Assembly (NCBI GenBank): GCA_965240325.2
Contig: OZ251224.1
Location: 3,534,001 to 3,598,000, forward strand
Source: Rebecca billardiae RCC1528
Lineage: Eukaryota > Haptophyta
Direction of reading: 5' to 3'
Length of the DNA: 64,000 bases
In this document: positions 36,517 through 47,529 of the stretch, one piece after another
Numbering within the stretch: the first letter of the stretch is position 1
How the letters are laid out: each line of letters opens with the position of its first letter
Notes under the pieces: generated by a model
The model's input: only the letters and a program-made list of their open reading frames with translations
What the model was told of the DNA's origin: nothing
Databases searched by the model: none
Program-made: the position numbers and the translations under genes

Positions 36517-37044
36517 TCACACGACAATATCGATCCGAGGGGCTGCGCCACGAGGGCAGACGGCCGACTTGAAGGCGTGCGCGCTGCTGTCCTCGCACAG
36601 GTGGACCGTACACGCGCTTGGGCTCATGCCCTTGCACTCCTCCGGCATGTGCTCTTGCTGGAAGACGACGGCCAGCGCCCATTTGCTCTCCTCGCACACC
36701 AGCTTAAACAGGTTCGAGCTCGAGAGCGCGCACGGGTTGGACCGACAGTCCAGGGGCAGTTCCCTGGTCTGGCAGATCGTGTGCTTCGAGATCATCAGCG
36801 GATCGAATGCAAAGGATTTCTCCGCCAGCTTGGGCATGCCATCCCGTGCGCCGGTGTGGCTTCTGGCCCGCCGCTCGCGCTTTGCCGCGCTGCGCTCCCC
36901 ATGTGCGAGTGATGCATCGGGGCTCGACGCAGACAGCACGAGCGCGAGGACGCACAGGAGCGAGCCGGCAATGACCAGACCACCGACCAGCCGGCGCTGC
37001 CGACTCGGATGGTCGCCGCCGTCGGGTTCACGCTCGGTGACCAT
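36517..37044 (-). CDS. Small membrane-anchored or secreted Cys-containing protein, unknown
   Basis: 175 residues. A charged N-terminus is followed by a single hydrophobic segment (LVGGLVIAGSLLCVLALVLSA, about 19-39), then a basic stretch and a C-terminal domain with eight cysteines spaced in pairs (HTICQTRELPLDC, NPCALSS, KLVCEES, EECKGM, ACTVHLCED, AVCPRG). The layout is that of a type II membrane or cleaved secreted protein stabilised by disulfides. No family is recognised. Codon use is more mixed than in neighbouring genes but the frame is clean and begins with ATG. Confidence 0.6.
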   Translation of the reverse strand: MVTEREPDGGDHPSRQRRLVGGLVIAGSLLCVLALVLSASSPDASLAHGERSAAKRERRARSHTGARDGMPKLAEKSFAFDPLMISKHTICQTRELPLDCRSNPCALSSSNLFKLVCEESKWALAVVFQQEHMPEECKGMSPSACTVHLCEDSSAHAFKSAVCPRGAAPRIDIVV

Positions 37045-37399
37045 CCCTCCGCGTCACCGTCAGGAGAAAGTGGTCGCCGCGGCACCGGCGTGTCGACCCG
37101 GCCGGGCGGCCGCTCATCAAATCCCGCTGGCGCTAAAATCCCAGCCAAGGACTATGGGATGATGGTACCCATGTTGTAGTATCCCTGCTACCATCGATCA
37201 TAGTAGAACTTGTACAGAATTACCCGCAACATACGATTTGGTGCGCTCATGGAGCGGGCTGAGCAGCTGAGAACCTCGACTGTATCGCATGTACGACTGT
37301 AACGCTCACCACGCGATGGCAACGGTACAGTAGCAGTCGAGTTCTCTCCCAGACGAGTCCATCCGCTTCCTAAGCATCCACATCAGCTCAGTGACATCA

Positions 37400-38591
37400 T
37401 CAGAGCGTGTAGAAGCCGAGCGGCTTGCCGTGCTCGCCGAGCAGCATCACGGTCGAGGGCGACGTCCACTCGAGCCGGATGGGCGTCGTCGCGCGCGCGG
37501 CGGCGGCGGCCTCGGGCGCATTCGGCCGCGCCGGCGCCGCGCCGTCGCCCTCCGCAACGGCGCCCGGCTTGGCGCCGCCGTCGGTTGGCAGCGTCACCTT
37601 GAGCACCTTCTGGCAGTGCCCGTGCAGCCCGAAATAGCCGAGCAGCGAGGACGAGCCCGCCTGCCACCAGCGGAGCGTCGAGTCTGCGGCGGAGAAGGAG
37701 GCGACGAGGTCGCCGCCCGCCGCGAAGGCGACGGCGGAGACGGCGCCGTCGTGGCCCTGCAGGATGCGCCACTTGGTCGCCGTGCGCAGGTCGTAGATGA
37801 TGATCACGCCGGCGGTCGTGCCGATCGCCAGCCGCTGCGTCGTCTGGTGGAAGGCCGCCATCGAGTAGCGCTTCACGAGCTCGCGCAGCGCGAGCGTGGA
37901 CGCCTGCGTGCGCGCGGGCGCGGGCGCGCGGGCGCGGGCGCGCGGGCGCGGGCGCGTGGGGGCGGGCGCGTGGGGGCGGGGGCGCGAGAAGGGCGGTGCC
38001 GGGCGGTGATCCTCGTGCCGCGTGGCGCGCGCGCTGGGCCTCATCGCCCGGCCGCCGTCCCCTCTCCACGCGGCGGCGGCGCGGCGCGCGCCGCGCCGCG
38101 CCGCGCTCACCTGCAGACAGCCCTCACGCAACGACGGCACGGACGGGTCTAGGGGTCGCAGGATGGCTTCCACGATGGCGGGCAGCTCGCGCTCGAGGGT
38201 GCACTTGGCGCGCACGAGCGAGACGAGCGAGACGATCGCGGCGGACCTGCGCGCGCGCCAGAGCCGTGCGCGCGTGGCAGGGGAGCGTCGCGGCGCCGGT
38301 GGCGCGCGCGCGCGCACGCGCGCTCAGCTGAGGCGTGCGCGCCGTGCGCGCGGCGCGCGCGGGCGGCTCGGGCATGGCGGCGCGCACGCGCGCGCGGCCA
38401 GCCGGTCGGCGCGCGGCGCGCGGCGCGGCGCGGCGGCGTGCCTGCGCGCAGAGTCGATGTCGATCTGCACCGCGATGTCGCCCATCAGCTGCGCGAACAG
38501 CGCCGGCTGCGCCCCGCCGATACTGATCAGGGCGCCCAGGTAGGGGTTGCCTCCGAGCGAAAGCCGATCAAGCGCACCGCCGCCGTGCCGC

Positions 38592-38630
<39 letters not shown>

Positions 38631-39603
38631 CGCGCGTGGATGGAGTGCTGCAGGCCCGCCGTCGCCGCCATCAGCGCGAAGAGATGCTTGATCAGCCGCG
38701 GCACCGCCGCGCTCACGATCGGCGCCCACAGCTGGAAGCCCAGCCCGAGCATCTCCCCTGCGAGGCGGCGGTGCGTGTCGTGTGGCGCGTGCAGAAGCCG
38801 CGTCCACACCTCCGCGAGCGTGCGCGTCACGGCCTCGTCGAGCGGCTGGTCGAACTTGCACGCGAGGAGGGTGACGACGAGGACGGCGATGCCCGCGGGC
38901 GAGTGGATCTCGAACGCGGGCTGCTGCTGCGCCTGCGCCTGCGCCTGCGCCTGCGCCGCGAGGCCGGACTTGGCGCCGGAGGCGCCGCCGTCCGCGCCGC
39001 CGGCGCTTGCGGCGAGCAGGGGCGCTGCGCGCAGCACGCGCGGCGACCACGCCTGCAGCAGCTGCGCGCGCGTGCTCGCGGGCATGCGGCGCAGCGTGCC
39101 CTCCATCAGCACGCGCGCCGCCTGCTGCACCGTCTCCACCGGGTCGACGTACGTGCGCGCCAGCAGCGTGAGCGACGGCGGGCAATACCCGGGAAGGGAC
39201 TCGGGCAGACGCACGGTGTAGTGCGCGGCGAGCAGCGCGGCAAAGTTCCGCACGCGCTCCGAGCCGGGGTGGGCCATGAGCGTGTTGCACAGCGTGACGG
39301 CGGCGAGCGAGTGCAGCGCCGTCATGTGCGAGGAGCACCGCCACCGGCTCGCCGCGCGCGACGCGGCGGGCACGAGCAGCGACAGCAGACCGCCATAGCC
39401 GCGCACGCCATAGCTCACCTCGGGCCGAGGCTGCGGCAGCTCGAGGTCCAGGCGGCAGTGGCGATCAAAGTCGGCGTCCACGCCCCACGGGAGGAGGTAC
39501 GAGAGGGCGAGGCGGCACATGGACACCTCGACGCTCTGCTGCTGGCTGCCGTGGTGGTGGTGGTGGTGGTGGTGGTGATGGTGCCCGCCGCCGTGCCCAG
39601 GGC

Positions 39604-39673
<70 letters not shown>

Positions 39674-42271
39674 ATGTCCGTGGTGGCCGCCGCCCCCAGC
39701 CGAGCCGCCGGGCGCGCTCCCCGACGCCGACGCCGCCGCGACCGCCGCGACGTTGTTCACCGCGGACGCCAGCCGCCGCACCGACAGCATGATCAGCAGC
39801 AGCGGGCTCGGCAGCTCGGCCGCGCCTACGCCGTCCGCGCCGAGCGCGGGGGCGCCGCCCAGAGGGACCATCTCAATCGCACCGCTCAGCGAGCCCGTGG
39901 CGTGGAGCTCGTCGACGGCGGAGGGCGAGAGGCGCTGGACGCACACGGCGGAGGTGGGCGCGCGCTCCGCCGTCCACCACTGCACGATCTCGCGCGCCCC
40001 CGCCGCCGCCGGCACCACGCGCTCGAGCGAGCCGTCGGCCAGGGCCCACACATGCAGCGCACTCGGCGTGCGCGCGCACACGTGGCCGGCCTCGGGCAGC
40101 CAGAGCAGCTCGGTTGGGACGGACGGGTGGCCGGAGAGGTTGAGCACGCGCGTCGCCTCGCCCGACGCGGACATCGCGTACAGCACGACCGCGCGGTCGG
40201 CGCCCACCGAGAGAAAGCCGCCGTCCAGCCGACGCGCCGACGCAGCGCACTGCTGCGAGCGCCCGCCGACGCTCGCTGGCGTGCCCGCCGCGCCCGCGCC
40301 CGCGCTGGCGGCGTGCTCTGTGGCTCCGGGCGCGGCGTGGCCGCCGCCGCCACCGCCGAGCTGATCCGGGCACGGCAGCAGCCGGCACACGTGCGCGTGC
40401 AGCCGCTGCAGCATCGCCGGCGGCTGCACGGACCACACACACACGACGCCGTCGTCGCCGCCCGAGACGAGGCGGCCCCAGCCGGCGGCGGCGGCCTTGG
40501 CACCGCTGCTGCCGCCGCTGGTGCTGCCGGCGCCGGCGCCATCCGAGCGTATGCTCATCAGCGCGGCGACGGGCGCGTCGTGCCCTCGCAGCACGGTGGG
40601 CGGGCGCTCGTCCGCTGGCAGCAGGCTCACCCGAAGTGTCCCATCAGAGCAGCCGGCGGCGAGCAGCATGGCCGCGCCGCGCTTGACGGTGGCGACCGCG
40701 AGCGCGACCGCGCGCGCGCCGCCCGCGCCACGCTCCGCCGTGCCCGGCTCCGCGCGCGCGGCCGCGCCGTTCGCCGCCGGCTCGGGCGGCGCCGCCCAGC
40801 CATCGCCCAGGCAGCCTGCCGCGCGCGCCGGCGGGAGCGCGCCACCCGCGCCGACGCCGTCGTCGGCCGACAGCGCATGCAGGCGCAGCGCGCCGCCTGC
40901 CGAGCCCACGACCGCGAGCAGGATGCCACTGCCGCCGTCTGCCGCGGCGCTGGGCGCGGCGCTGGGCGCGGGCCGGGCGAGCAGCACGGCCGACGTGCAC
41001 GCGCCGCGCGGCCCGACAGTGCCGCGTTCGCCCGGCGCCGCCGACTCGCCCGCGCCGCCGTCAGCCGCAACGCCCGCGGCCACGGCTGCTCCGTTGGTGA
41101 GCGCGGCGCCGGCACCGGGCTGCGCGTGCTCGGGCGCGGGCGGCGCGCGCTCGGGGACGTCGACGACGAGCGGCTCGTCGTACAGCGACCAGAGCAGCAC
41201 CGTCGCGCACGCGCCGCGGCCTTGCTCGTCGGTGCGGCCGCCCGCCGCCGCTGGCCGAGCGCACTGCACGCGCGCGCCCAGCCAGCACACGCGCGCGCGT
41301 GGGCAGCCTAGGGCTAGCAGCGCAGCGGCGGGCTCGGCGACGCGGGCCACGTAGCACGCGGCGTGCGTGAGCACGACGACGAGCTGCTGGTCCGACGAGA
41401 AGGCGGCATCGACGCAGCGGCGCGCAAGCGTGCCGCCGGCCGCGCCGGCGCCGCCGTCGGCGCCACCTCCGCCGTCGTCGGCTGGCGCGGCCTCCTTCGT
41501 GCCCGGCGGGCCGGGGCTGAGCGCGCTGCTGCCGACGAGCCCCAGCTCGCGCGAGCTCACCACCGCCCACACGCTCGCGCCGCCGCTCGCGCCGCCGCTC
41601 GCGCCACCGCCCGGAGCGGTCTTGGCAGGCGGCGCGGCGGAGGCGGCGCCGCCGCCGGAGCGCGCGTCGCCGTTCGAGGCGGTGTCGCGGTGGAGCGTCC
41701 ACACGCGGAGGACGCCGCCGATGCCGACGGAGGCGATGGCCACGCCGTCGTGCCGCGGCGCGCCCTCTCGCGCCTCCGCCTCGAGGTGCACGCCGCGCGC
41801 GCTCAGCGCGAGGGACCAGTCGTGTGCGCCGCGCAGCGTGCACACGCGGTTCAGGCTGAGCATCTCGACGACGTGCACGCCGTCGTACTGCCCGCCGTAC
41901 GCGATGTGCCGGCGCTGCGGGAGGACGGCCATCGCCGTCGTCTCGCCGCCGAGGCTGGGCGGGCTGCTCAGCGCCACGAGGCAGCGCCCGTCGACGGGAT
42001 CCCACTCGGAGAGCATCCCGTCCGCCGAGATTGCGATCACGGCGTCGCCGCGGTCGTACACGACCGAGTCGATGGCGACGATGCGCGTGTCGTGGCCGAG
42101 GAGGACGGCGCGTGGGACCACACGCGCGCCGTCCACCGCCCAGAGGCAGAGCTGCCCGCTGCACGAGCCGGTCACGAACGCGAGCGGGCCAGCGCCGGCG
42201 GCGGCGTGCACCGCGCAGATCTCGTGCCGCGGTGGGCGCGGCCAGAGTGCGACGGGCACGAGGAGGGACAT
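37400..42271 (-). CDS. WDR7: Rabconnectin-3 beta / WDR7 homologue, three exons
   Basis: Exons 38442..42271, 38111..38246 and 37400..37903 give 1,489 residues, the same size as animal WDR7 (about 1,490). The N-terminus begins MSLLVPVALWPRPPRHEICA, the WDR7 hallmark, followed by WD40 repeats (TGSCSGQLCLWAVDG; LLGHDTRIVAIDSV; SADGMLSEWDPVDGRCL) and a second WD block (TVLRGHDAPVAAL; LVSGGDDGVVCVWSV). A middle low-complexity insert has a Gly run and ~11 His (around residues 867-905), then an armadillo-like helical region. Exon 3 supplies the terminal WD repeats (FHQTTQRLAIGTTAG; IIYDLRTATKWRILQGHDG). Rabconnectin-3 complexes (DMXL plus WDR7) regulate V-ATPase assembly on endomembranes, so the role is probably vesicle acidification. 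The start was chosen from the family N-terminus; sequence open further upstream overlaps the neighbouring plus-strand gene and is not coding. Confidence 0.92.
37904..38110 (-). other. Intron 2 of WDR7 (GT-AG, 207 nt)
   Basis: Minus strand donor GGCTGTCTGCAG|GTGAGCGCGG, acceptor GCGCGCACGCAG|GCGTCCACG; phase 0. In-frame and stop-free, with a GGCGCGCGC-type tandem repeat inside. Confidence 0.85.
38247..38441 (-). other. Intron 1 of WDR7, apparent GC-AG type (195 nt)
   Basis: Minus strand exon end TCTGCGCGCAG|GCACGCCGCC, acceptor GCGCGCGCAG|GTCCGCCGCG. It contains an in-frame TGA near 38325. No GT lies near the exon end, so a GC donor is the best fit. Both borders sit in the same GCGCGCAGG octamer, so the exact cut could slide. 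Confidence 0.72.
39597..39672. repeat. (GCC)n trinucleotide repeat encoding polyglycine in WDR7
   Basis: A near-pure CCGCCG run, read on the minus strand as a glycine run, next to a GTG/ATG repeat read as about eleven histidines (39555-39590). Confidence 0.9.
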
Positions 42272-42514
42272 GGCTCGCTCGCAAGGCGGCCAGCCGCCAC
42301 GCCGACGGCGAGCGCACCGCCCGTGCGCGCGCCGCGCCGAAGGGTGGCCCTCGAGACGGCGCGCCGCCCCCACTCGGCTCGCAGAAGGATGGCGGTGCTG
42401 AGCGCGCGCGCTGTCGTGGCGCCGGCAAGCAGCCAAAAATGAAAAATCGCAGCCATCAAATATGGGGGTACTTTCTGTGGAGCGAATCTCAAATACTCGT
42501 GGTAGCGCTTCAGG
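42272..42514. promoter_or_regulatory. Divergent promoter region (WDR7 / sphingosine kinase)
   Basis: 243 bp between start codons; the part nearest the kinase is AT-richer (AAAATGAAAAATCGCAGCC around 42434). Confidence 0.45.
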
Positions 42515-43924
42515 ATGGGGGCCGAGGTGAGGCCGGGCGTCATCTTCCTTCTTGGTCAGGCCGGGCGTCTCGACCCGGCGCCGCTCGCGTGTGGCGCCGC
42601 GCTGGTGGCGGCCGCCGTGGTCGCCGCCGCGCTCTACCGCCGCCGACCCCGCGCGCGCGCACACGCCGCGCCGTGGGAAGCCGACGCGGCCGTGCACGGC
42701 GGGAGCTCCGCGCCGGGCCGCGCCGTCGTCATCTGCAACCCGATCGCCGGGCGCGGCGCGGCCGCCGAGGCGGCACGCGCGCTGCGCGAGATGCTGCGCC
42801 GCGCGGGCTGGAGCGTGAAGACGCACGAGAGCCGGCACATCGGCCACGCGCGCGAGATCGCCGCCACCGCCGCCGCGCGCGGCTTCACCCACGTCCTCTC
42901 TGTGGGCGGCGACGGCCAGCTGCACGAGGTGTGCAACGGGCTGCGCGACGCGCGCGCGCTCGACGCGATCCGCGTGGGCGTGGTGCCCGCGGGCACGTGG
43001 AACGGCGTGGCGAGCAGCCTCGGCGTGCGCGACGCCGCGCATGCCGCGCGCGCGCTCACGTCCGACCGCTGCGCGCAGCTGGACGTGTGGGCGGTCGCGA
43101 CGCGGCCGAGCCGCGCGCAGCCGACGGTGGCGGTGCTGTCGGTGGGCTGGGGCGCGCTCGCGGACGCGGACGTGCTCAGCGAGCGCGAGTGGCGGTGGAT
43201 GGGCGCGCTGCGCCGCCTCGTCGTCCCGCTCTACGTGCTCGCCCGCCACCGCCGCCACGCCGGCCGCATCTGGCTGCGGCCCGCGACAGGCACGGCCGCT
43301 CAGCGCGCGACGCTGGCGCACGCGATCGCACGCGGCCGGCTGCACGCGCGCGCCGGCGGCCCGGCGGGCTGCACGCACGCGACGCGCGCGGACGAGTTCC
43401 TGCTCGCGCACGCGTGCAACGTCGCGTACATGGCGCGCGGCATCCTCCTCGCGCCCGCCGCCGCGCCGGACGACGGCTGTCTCTCGCTGCTGCTCGTGCG
43501 GCACGGCGCGGGGCGGCGCGTCGCGCTGCGCGCCTATCTGGCGCTCGAGCGCGGCGGCCACGTCGCGCTGCCCGGCGTTGAGCTGTACGCGTGCACGGCG
43601 CTCGTGGTCGAGGTGACCGCGGGCACCGACGACTTCGCCATCGACGGCGAGCCCGTGCGCGCCGAGGCGGTCAGCATCACCCGCGCGCTCGGCCCCAAGG
43701 GCCGACCGCAGGCGGTGCGCGTGGCCGTGCCGCCGAGCCGCCGCGCCGCGACGTCCCCGCCTGGGCAGCCTGTCAGGGACCCTGGGCCGCCTGACGCACC
43801 CGGCGGCGTGGGGCGCGCGGACGGCACGCCCTCGGACGGCGCCGCCGGCGCGACCATCGCCGCCACGCCCACGGATGCCGCAGTCGCACACAGAGCATGG
43901 CACACGCGTGCCAGATCAAGATGA
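42515..43924 (+). CDS. Sphingosine kinase-like lipid kinase
   Basis: 469 residues from the ATG at 42515. After a short N-terminus with a hydrophobic segment (LACGAALVAAAVVAAAL, a possible membrane anchor), the DAGK catalytic domain begins: VVICNPIAGRGAAAE (~72), HVLSVGGDGQLHEVCNGL (the GGDG nucleotide loop, ~127), and GVVPAGTWNGVASSLG (~154). SVGWGALADADVLSEREWRWMG is the signature of sphingosine kinases (WG..AD.D..SE..RW.G) and distinguishes it from diacylglycerol or ceramide kinases. A late DDFAIDGEPV segment closes the fold, as in the family. The product would be sphingosine-1-phosphate or a related long-chain base phosphate. The last ~70 residues are disordered. One exon. Confidence 0.9.
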   Translation: MGAEVRPGVIFLLGQAGRLDPAPLACGAALVAAAVVAAALYRRRPRARAHAAPWEADAAVHGGSSAPGRAVVICNPIAGRGAAAEAARALREMLRRAGWSVKTHESRHIGHAREIAATAAARGFTHVLSVGGDGQLHEVCNGLRDARALDAIRVGVVPAGTWNGVASSLGVRDAAHAARALTSDRCAQLDVWAVATRPSRAQPTVAVLSVGWGALADADVLSEREWRWMGALRRLVVPLYVLARHRRHAGRIWLRPATGTAAQRATLAHAIARGRLHARAGGPAGCTHATRADEFLLAHACNVAYMARGILLAPAAAPDDGCLSLLLVRHGAGRRVALRAYLALERGGHVALPGVELYACTALVVEVTAGTDDFAIDGEPVRAEAVSITRALGPKGRPQAVRVAVPPSRRAATSPPGQPVRDPGPPDAPGGVGRADGTPSDGAAGATIAATPTDAAVAHRAWHTRARSR

Positions 43925-44185
43925 CTCTGTAGTCTAGGTCTAGACTACTGCTAGACAGCCGTAGTGCTAGCGAGGCGTCGCGGCGCGCACAGGCGGCGCG
44001 ACTCCGCCCCTCACGCACGGTACAATTATTGTCGTCATATTATTCGGAATAATATTGCCGTCAAGTTCAAATCGTCGGACCCGGCGGACGACATCGAGAA
44101 CTCGGCGAGAAGGACTCAGGAGCGCCTGCGGCACTCTGCAGAGTGCAGGGTAATCGTCGACGGCAACTTTTTCAAGCAAGTCTTA

Positions 44186-44258
<73 letters not shown>

Positions 44259-44513
44259 TATATATATGTATATATACATATATATACACATATAAACTGA
44301 ACTACTGACTTAACTACGCCGGTCCGCGATTCCGAGACTTAGTCTGCGCATCAGATGAGTAGACTACTTAGTGATCGTGACACAATCCGTAATCTAATCT
44401 CCAGAGCAGCGCTGGACTAATCTCAATATTCTCAATTCATTATCTGGCACTAAATACTAATCTGTCGGCCGGCAGCGTCATACACGCCTTATTAACCAAG
44501 TGTGCACGTTAAA
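43925..44513. other. Intergenic, long (TA)n microsatellite
   Basis: No gene seen. (TA)n runs from about 44187 to 44282 with a few CACA and GTATA interruptions. The block GTGCACGTTAAATCATCATA then GTAAACTG at 44500-44530 resembles the SINE tail. Confidence 0.65.
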
Positions 44514-45366
44514 TCATCATAGTAAACTGCAGTCATGTTGTAACCCTGCCACTGTGTCCTTCTGTGGGGCTTTCTGAGTCTGATCAGGTTGCCCCCCCCC
44601 CGCCCCGCCCGGCCCCGCCTGCAGCGTCTGGCGGCCCGAGGTGGTAGCCCCCCCCCTGCACCGGAGGCGAAGAATTTTTTTGGCCCTTTTTGAGTTTTTG
44701 GCGTGCTTTCTATGAGGAACAGCATCGCCGAAGGCGCGCGCTCGATCGAGACGATGGCGGCGCTGGATTCCCCCGCGGCCCCCCGGCCGCCTGGCCAAGC
44801 GTGCGTTGTGCGCGTACGTGCAACGGAGAGCGCTGGTGGGCTGGCAGCGCGCTGGCGCGCCACGTACCTTCGTGCTACGGTCCGTGCTCAATCCAACCGC
44901 GACGGCAGGCGGACGCGGTGGCGTGGTGTCCGCGCCGCTGCCGCGGTTGCGGGCTTGGTCCGACCAGGGCGCACCGGTTGCGCTCGCCACGCGGTGGCAT
45001 GGTGGCTGAGCTTGCGGGCCGGCGTGGGGCGTCTGCTTCGGAGTAAGTGCGTCGCGAGCAGCGACGCGCCGACCGCCCTAGGCAGGGTGCCGCTCGCGCA
45101 GTCGGCGGCCGAGTCCCAATCGGGAGTGACGAGCGTGCGAGCAGTCCGTAGACGTCACGGTTGGCCGCGCCGACACGAGTCACGCGCGGTGCGCTCGGCG
45201 CGATGGCCCCCGCTTAGGCGGATATCATGAGATGGCGGATGGGTGATGAAGACTACTGCTATGAAGGCCAGTCCTTGCGCCGCAGGCGCGCTCTGCAGAG
45301 CTCTGGGACCACTTCCTGCACTGCGACGGCCTGCCCGGGCCCGCGGCGCGCGCCTGCCGCAGCACC
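44514..45366. repeat. Dispersed ~0.87-kb repeat, copy 1
   Basis: Matches 54882-55780 in the same orientation. It starts with ACTGCAGTCATGTTGTAACC, then CACTGTGTCCTTCTGTGGG, poly(C) tracts, CAGCATCGCCGAAGGCGCG, GTGCGTTGTGCGCGTACGTG, GAGAGCGCTGGTGGGCTGGC, and ends with GCCCGGGCCCGCGG. Identity by eye is high with several indels, mostly in poly(C) runs. No intact protein is encoded in either strand of both copies, so it is probably a non-autonomous transposon or a decayed one. Confidence 0.85.
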
Positions 45367-46254
45367 CCACCGGGCGCCTCAACTTTTAGCGCAGGATGAA
45401 TTATTGTTTTTGCTGATTTATTTGTAGTGCTGTTCATCCGATTTTCGCTTTTAATTCTTGTCCGTCGGCGCCCTTGCAACGGAGGTTCAGACTGCAGCGG
45501 CGGCTTCATCTCAGATTTCAGATTGGTGCGAGATCCGGCCATACCGGTGCGGGTGCGAAGCACTCAGAATTCAGACCGAGACGCATCATCATGAGCCACC
45601 CAATGATGTGCTTGCTACTCCTAATCAATCATTGCGTAATGACTAAATATCGGAGTCTCAGAGCGCGGGGGGTCGGAGTAAGTCTAACCATTAGCGGTAG
45701 TTTTGATGCTCATCACTGCTACATCATCGGTCATCACCGATTTGTACCGATAGCAACTTTGCGCGTGGCTGAAATACATGCATTCGGCCTTTCGAGATTG
45801 TGGAAGCCCCGGCTGAACACCCGCCGTGGGTTCGCATACTATTTGTGCAGGGGGCGGGAGGTTCCTGTATACGTACGGGAGGGAGGTTCGCGCCTGGATT
45901 CTTAAATCATATGCACCCGCCGCCCGCGGGCGCCAGGCCGCATCAATTTCAAATTGGTAGCCGTTCGGTAGTTAGCAATGCTTCTTTACCGTTTACGTCG
46001 TTTCGATTCGCCGCGAACGTGCTTTCGCCGTAGCAACTCATCAACTTTGCGACCTCGTGAACCTCCGGTTCTCGACCAAACGCAAGATCCCTGTTGCGAC
46101 CGCGTGATGAAAGCTGGCCGCGTGGCGTCGTGATCCAGCGGAGTTCGTCAGTTCCCTCGCCACGCGTCCTTGGGGCAGGCCGCCTCGCCCCAACAGTGTG
46201 CTGCGCACGTCCACGAGTTCGCCCGAACCTCGTTAAAAAGGCACCGAGCTCGAG
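45367..46254. other. Intergenic, no gene seen
   Basis: AT-richer spacer leading to the zinc-finger gene. Open frames are short and unconvincing. Confidence 0.45.
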
Positions 46255-47529
46255 ATGCTCGCGCCGCCGATGACCGCACGCCAGCCCCCGGTGCAGCACG
46301 CCAAGTCTCCGCGCGAGCTGGCCGACATGCTCATCCTCTCCGCGCTGCAGTCGGGCGGTTCGCCCGCCGCGTTTGAGTGCTGCTCGGATGGCACCCTGGT
46401 GGCGCGCGGTGCCGACGCGCTCGGCGCCGGCGTCGGCCCTGTGCGCAGCGCGGCGCCGCCACGCCCGACACCGTACCCGCCGCCGCCGAGCGCACGCCAC
46501 GCCCCGGCGCAGCCGCGCCAGATGCAGCACATCCAGCCGGCGCCTGGGTCGATGATGCCACGGTCGGGCGCGCTCGACATGGCGGCCGCCCGCCTGTTCA
46601 TGCAGGCGCAGATCGCGCCGCACCAGTTCGGCCTGATCGGCGGAGGCCTCGGCGTGCCGTCCGTCGTCGCCAAGGCCGCCGCCGCGCAGACCGCCCCCGC
46701 GCTCCCTGACGGCGCGTACGCGATCATGCGCACGCCGCCGCAGTCGTGGGAGGCGGGCAGCGCGACCGCGTCGCCCGCCACGTCGCCACAACGGCCGGCG
46801 AAGGGCGCCTCGCGCCCGCTCGTGCGGCGTGCACCCGCGCCGCTGCAGCCGGCGCCGCCGTCCGAGCCCCAGCCGATGCCCCACGTGCCGCCGCTGTCGG
46901 CGACCGCACCCGCGACCGCACCCGCGACCGCCACGGCCGCGGCGCCGACCGCGCCGAAGGCGGCCCGGCTGGCAGACCCGCAGGAGCGCGCATGCCCGCA
47001 CTGCCGGGTGCGCGGCTTCTCTTCGACCGAGGACCTGCTCGCGCACGCCAAGGCGTGCAGCACCACCTTCTCGTGCTCGTGCAGCCTGCGCTTCCCGACG
47101 CGCGCCAAGCTGATGCGCCACTGCCACCGCTGCGGGCACGAGCCATGGAGGCCGACGGCTCCGGCGAGTGTGCCGCCGCTGCCGTCCGTGAGCAGCATGG
47201 ACACGGCCTCGCTGCTCAGCTCGCTCGGGAGCGGCGCGGACGCGGCCGCGACGCACGCCGCCGAGATGCGCTCCACCGAGGCGCCGGCCCAGCCCGCGCC
47301 GCAGCTGTCGTCGCCGCCGCCGCCGCTCGCGCTCACGGATACGGCCTCGTTCGTCTCAGCAGACACGTACACGCCGAGCGGTGGCACGAGCCCGTTCGCG
47401 CAGCCGGCGCTCACCACGGACACCCCCGCGAGCACGCAGCCGTCGGCGCAGAACGAGCTATCCGACCTCATCTCCATGCTCGACGGTGACGACGACGCGG
47501 AGATCCTCTCGTTCCTCGCAGACATGTGA
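46255..47529 (+). CDS. C2H2-like zinc-finger protein, putative transcription factor
   Basis: 424 residues from the ATG at 46255. Mostly disordered Ala/Pro/Ser sequence with one small structured part: CPHCRVRGFSSTEDLLAHAK followed by a C (a C-x2-C...H-x3-C-like finger), then FSCSCSLRFPTRAKLMRHCH ending in C-x-H (second finger, residues ~243-297). The C-terminus ELSDLISMLDGDDDAEILSF is acidic and hydrophobic, the pattern of a transactivation segment. A conserved-looking N-terminal helix (SPRELADMLILSALQSG) may bind a partner. I infer nuclear gene regulation. The domain is too short to assign a family, and a role in RNA or protein binding is equally possible. Confidence 0.68.
   Translation: MLAPPMTARQPPVQHAKSPRELADMLILSALQSGGSPAAFECCSDGTLVARGADALGAGVGPVRSAAPPRPTPYPPPPSARHAPAQPRQMQHIQPAPGSMMPRSGALDMAAARLFMQAQIAPHQFGLIGGGLGVPSVVAKAAAAQTAPALPDGAYAIMRTPPQSWEAGSATASPATSPQRPAKGASRPLVRRAPAPLQPAPPSEPQPMPHVPPLSATAPATAPATATAAAPTAPKAARLADPQERACPHCRVRGFSSTEDLLAHAKACSTTFSCSCSLRFPTRAKLMRHCHRCGHEPWRPTAPASVPPLPSVSSMDTASLLSSLGSGADAAATHAAEMRSTEAPAQPAPQLSSPPPPLALTDTASFVSADTYTPSGGTSPFAQPALTTDTPASTQPSAQNELSDLISMLDGDDDAEILSFLADM

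Noticed and set aside
42272-43903. Upstream extension of the WDR7 frame across the sphingosine kinase gene
   Set aside because: The WDR7 family N-terminus MSLLVPVALW starts at 42271; the extension is antisense to a well-supported kinase.
44187-44282. Centromere- or telomere-like repeat
   Set aside because: It is a simple (TA)n microsatellite; no telomeric TTAGGG/TTTAGGG units are present.
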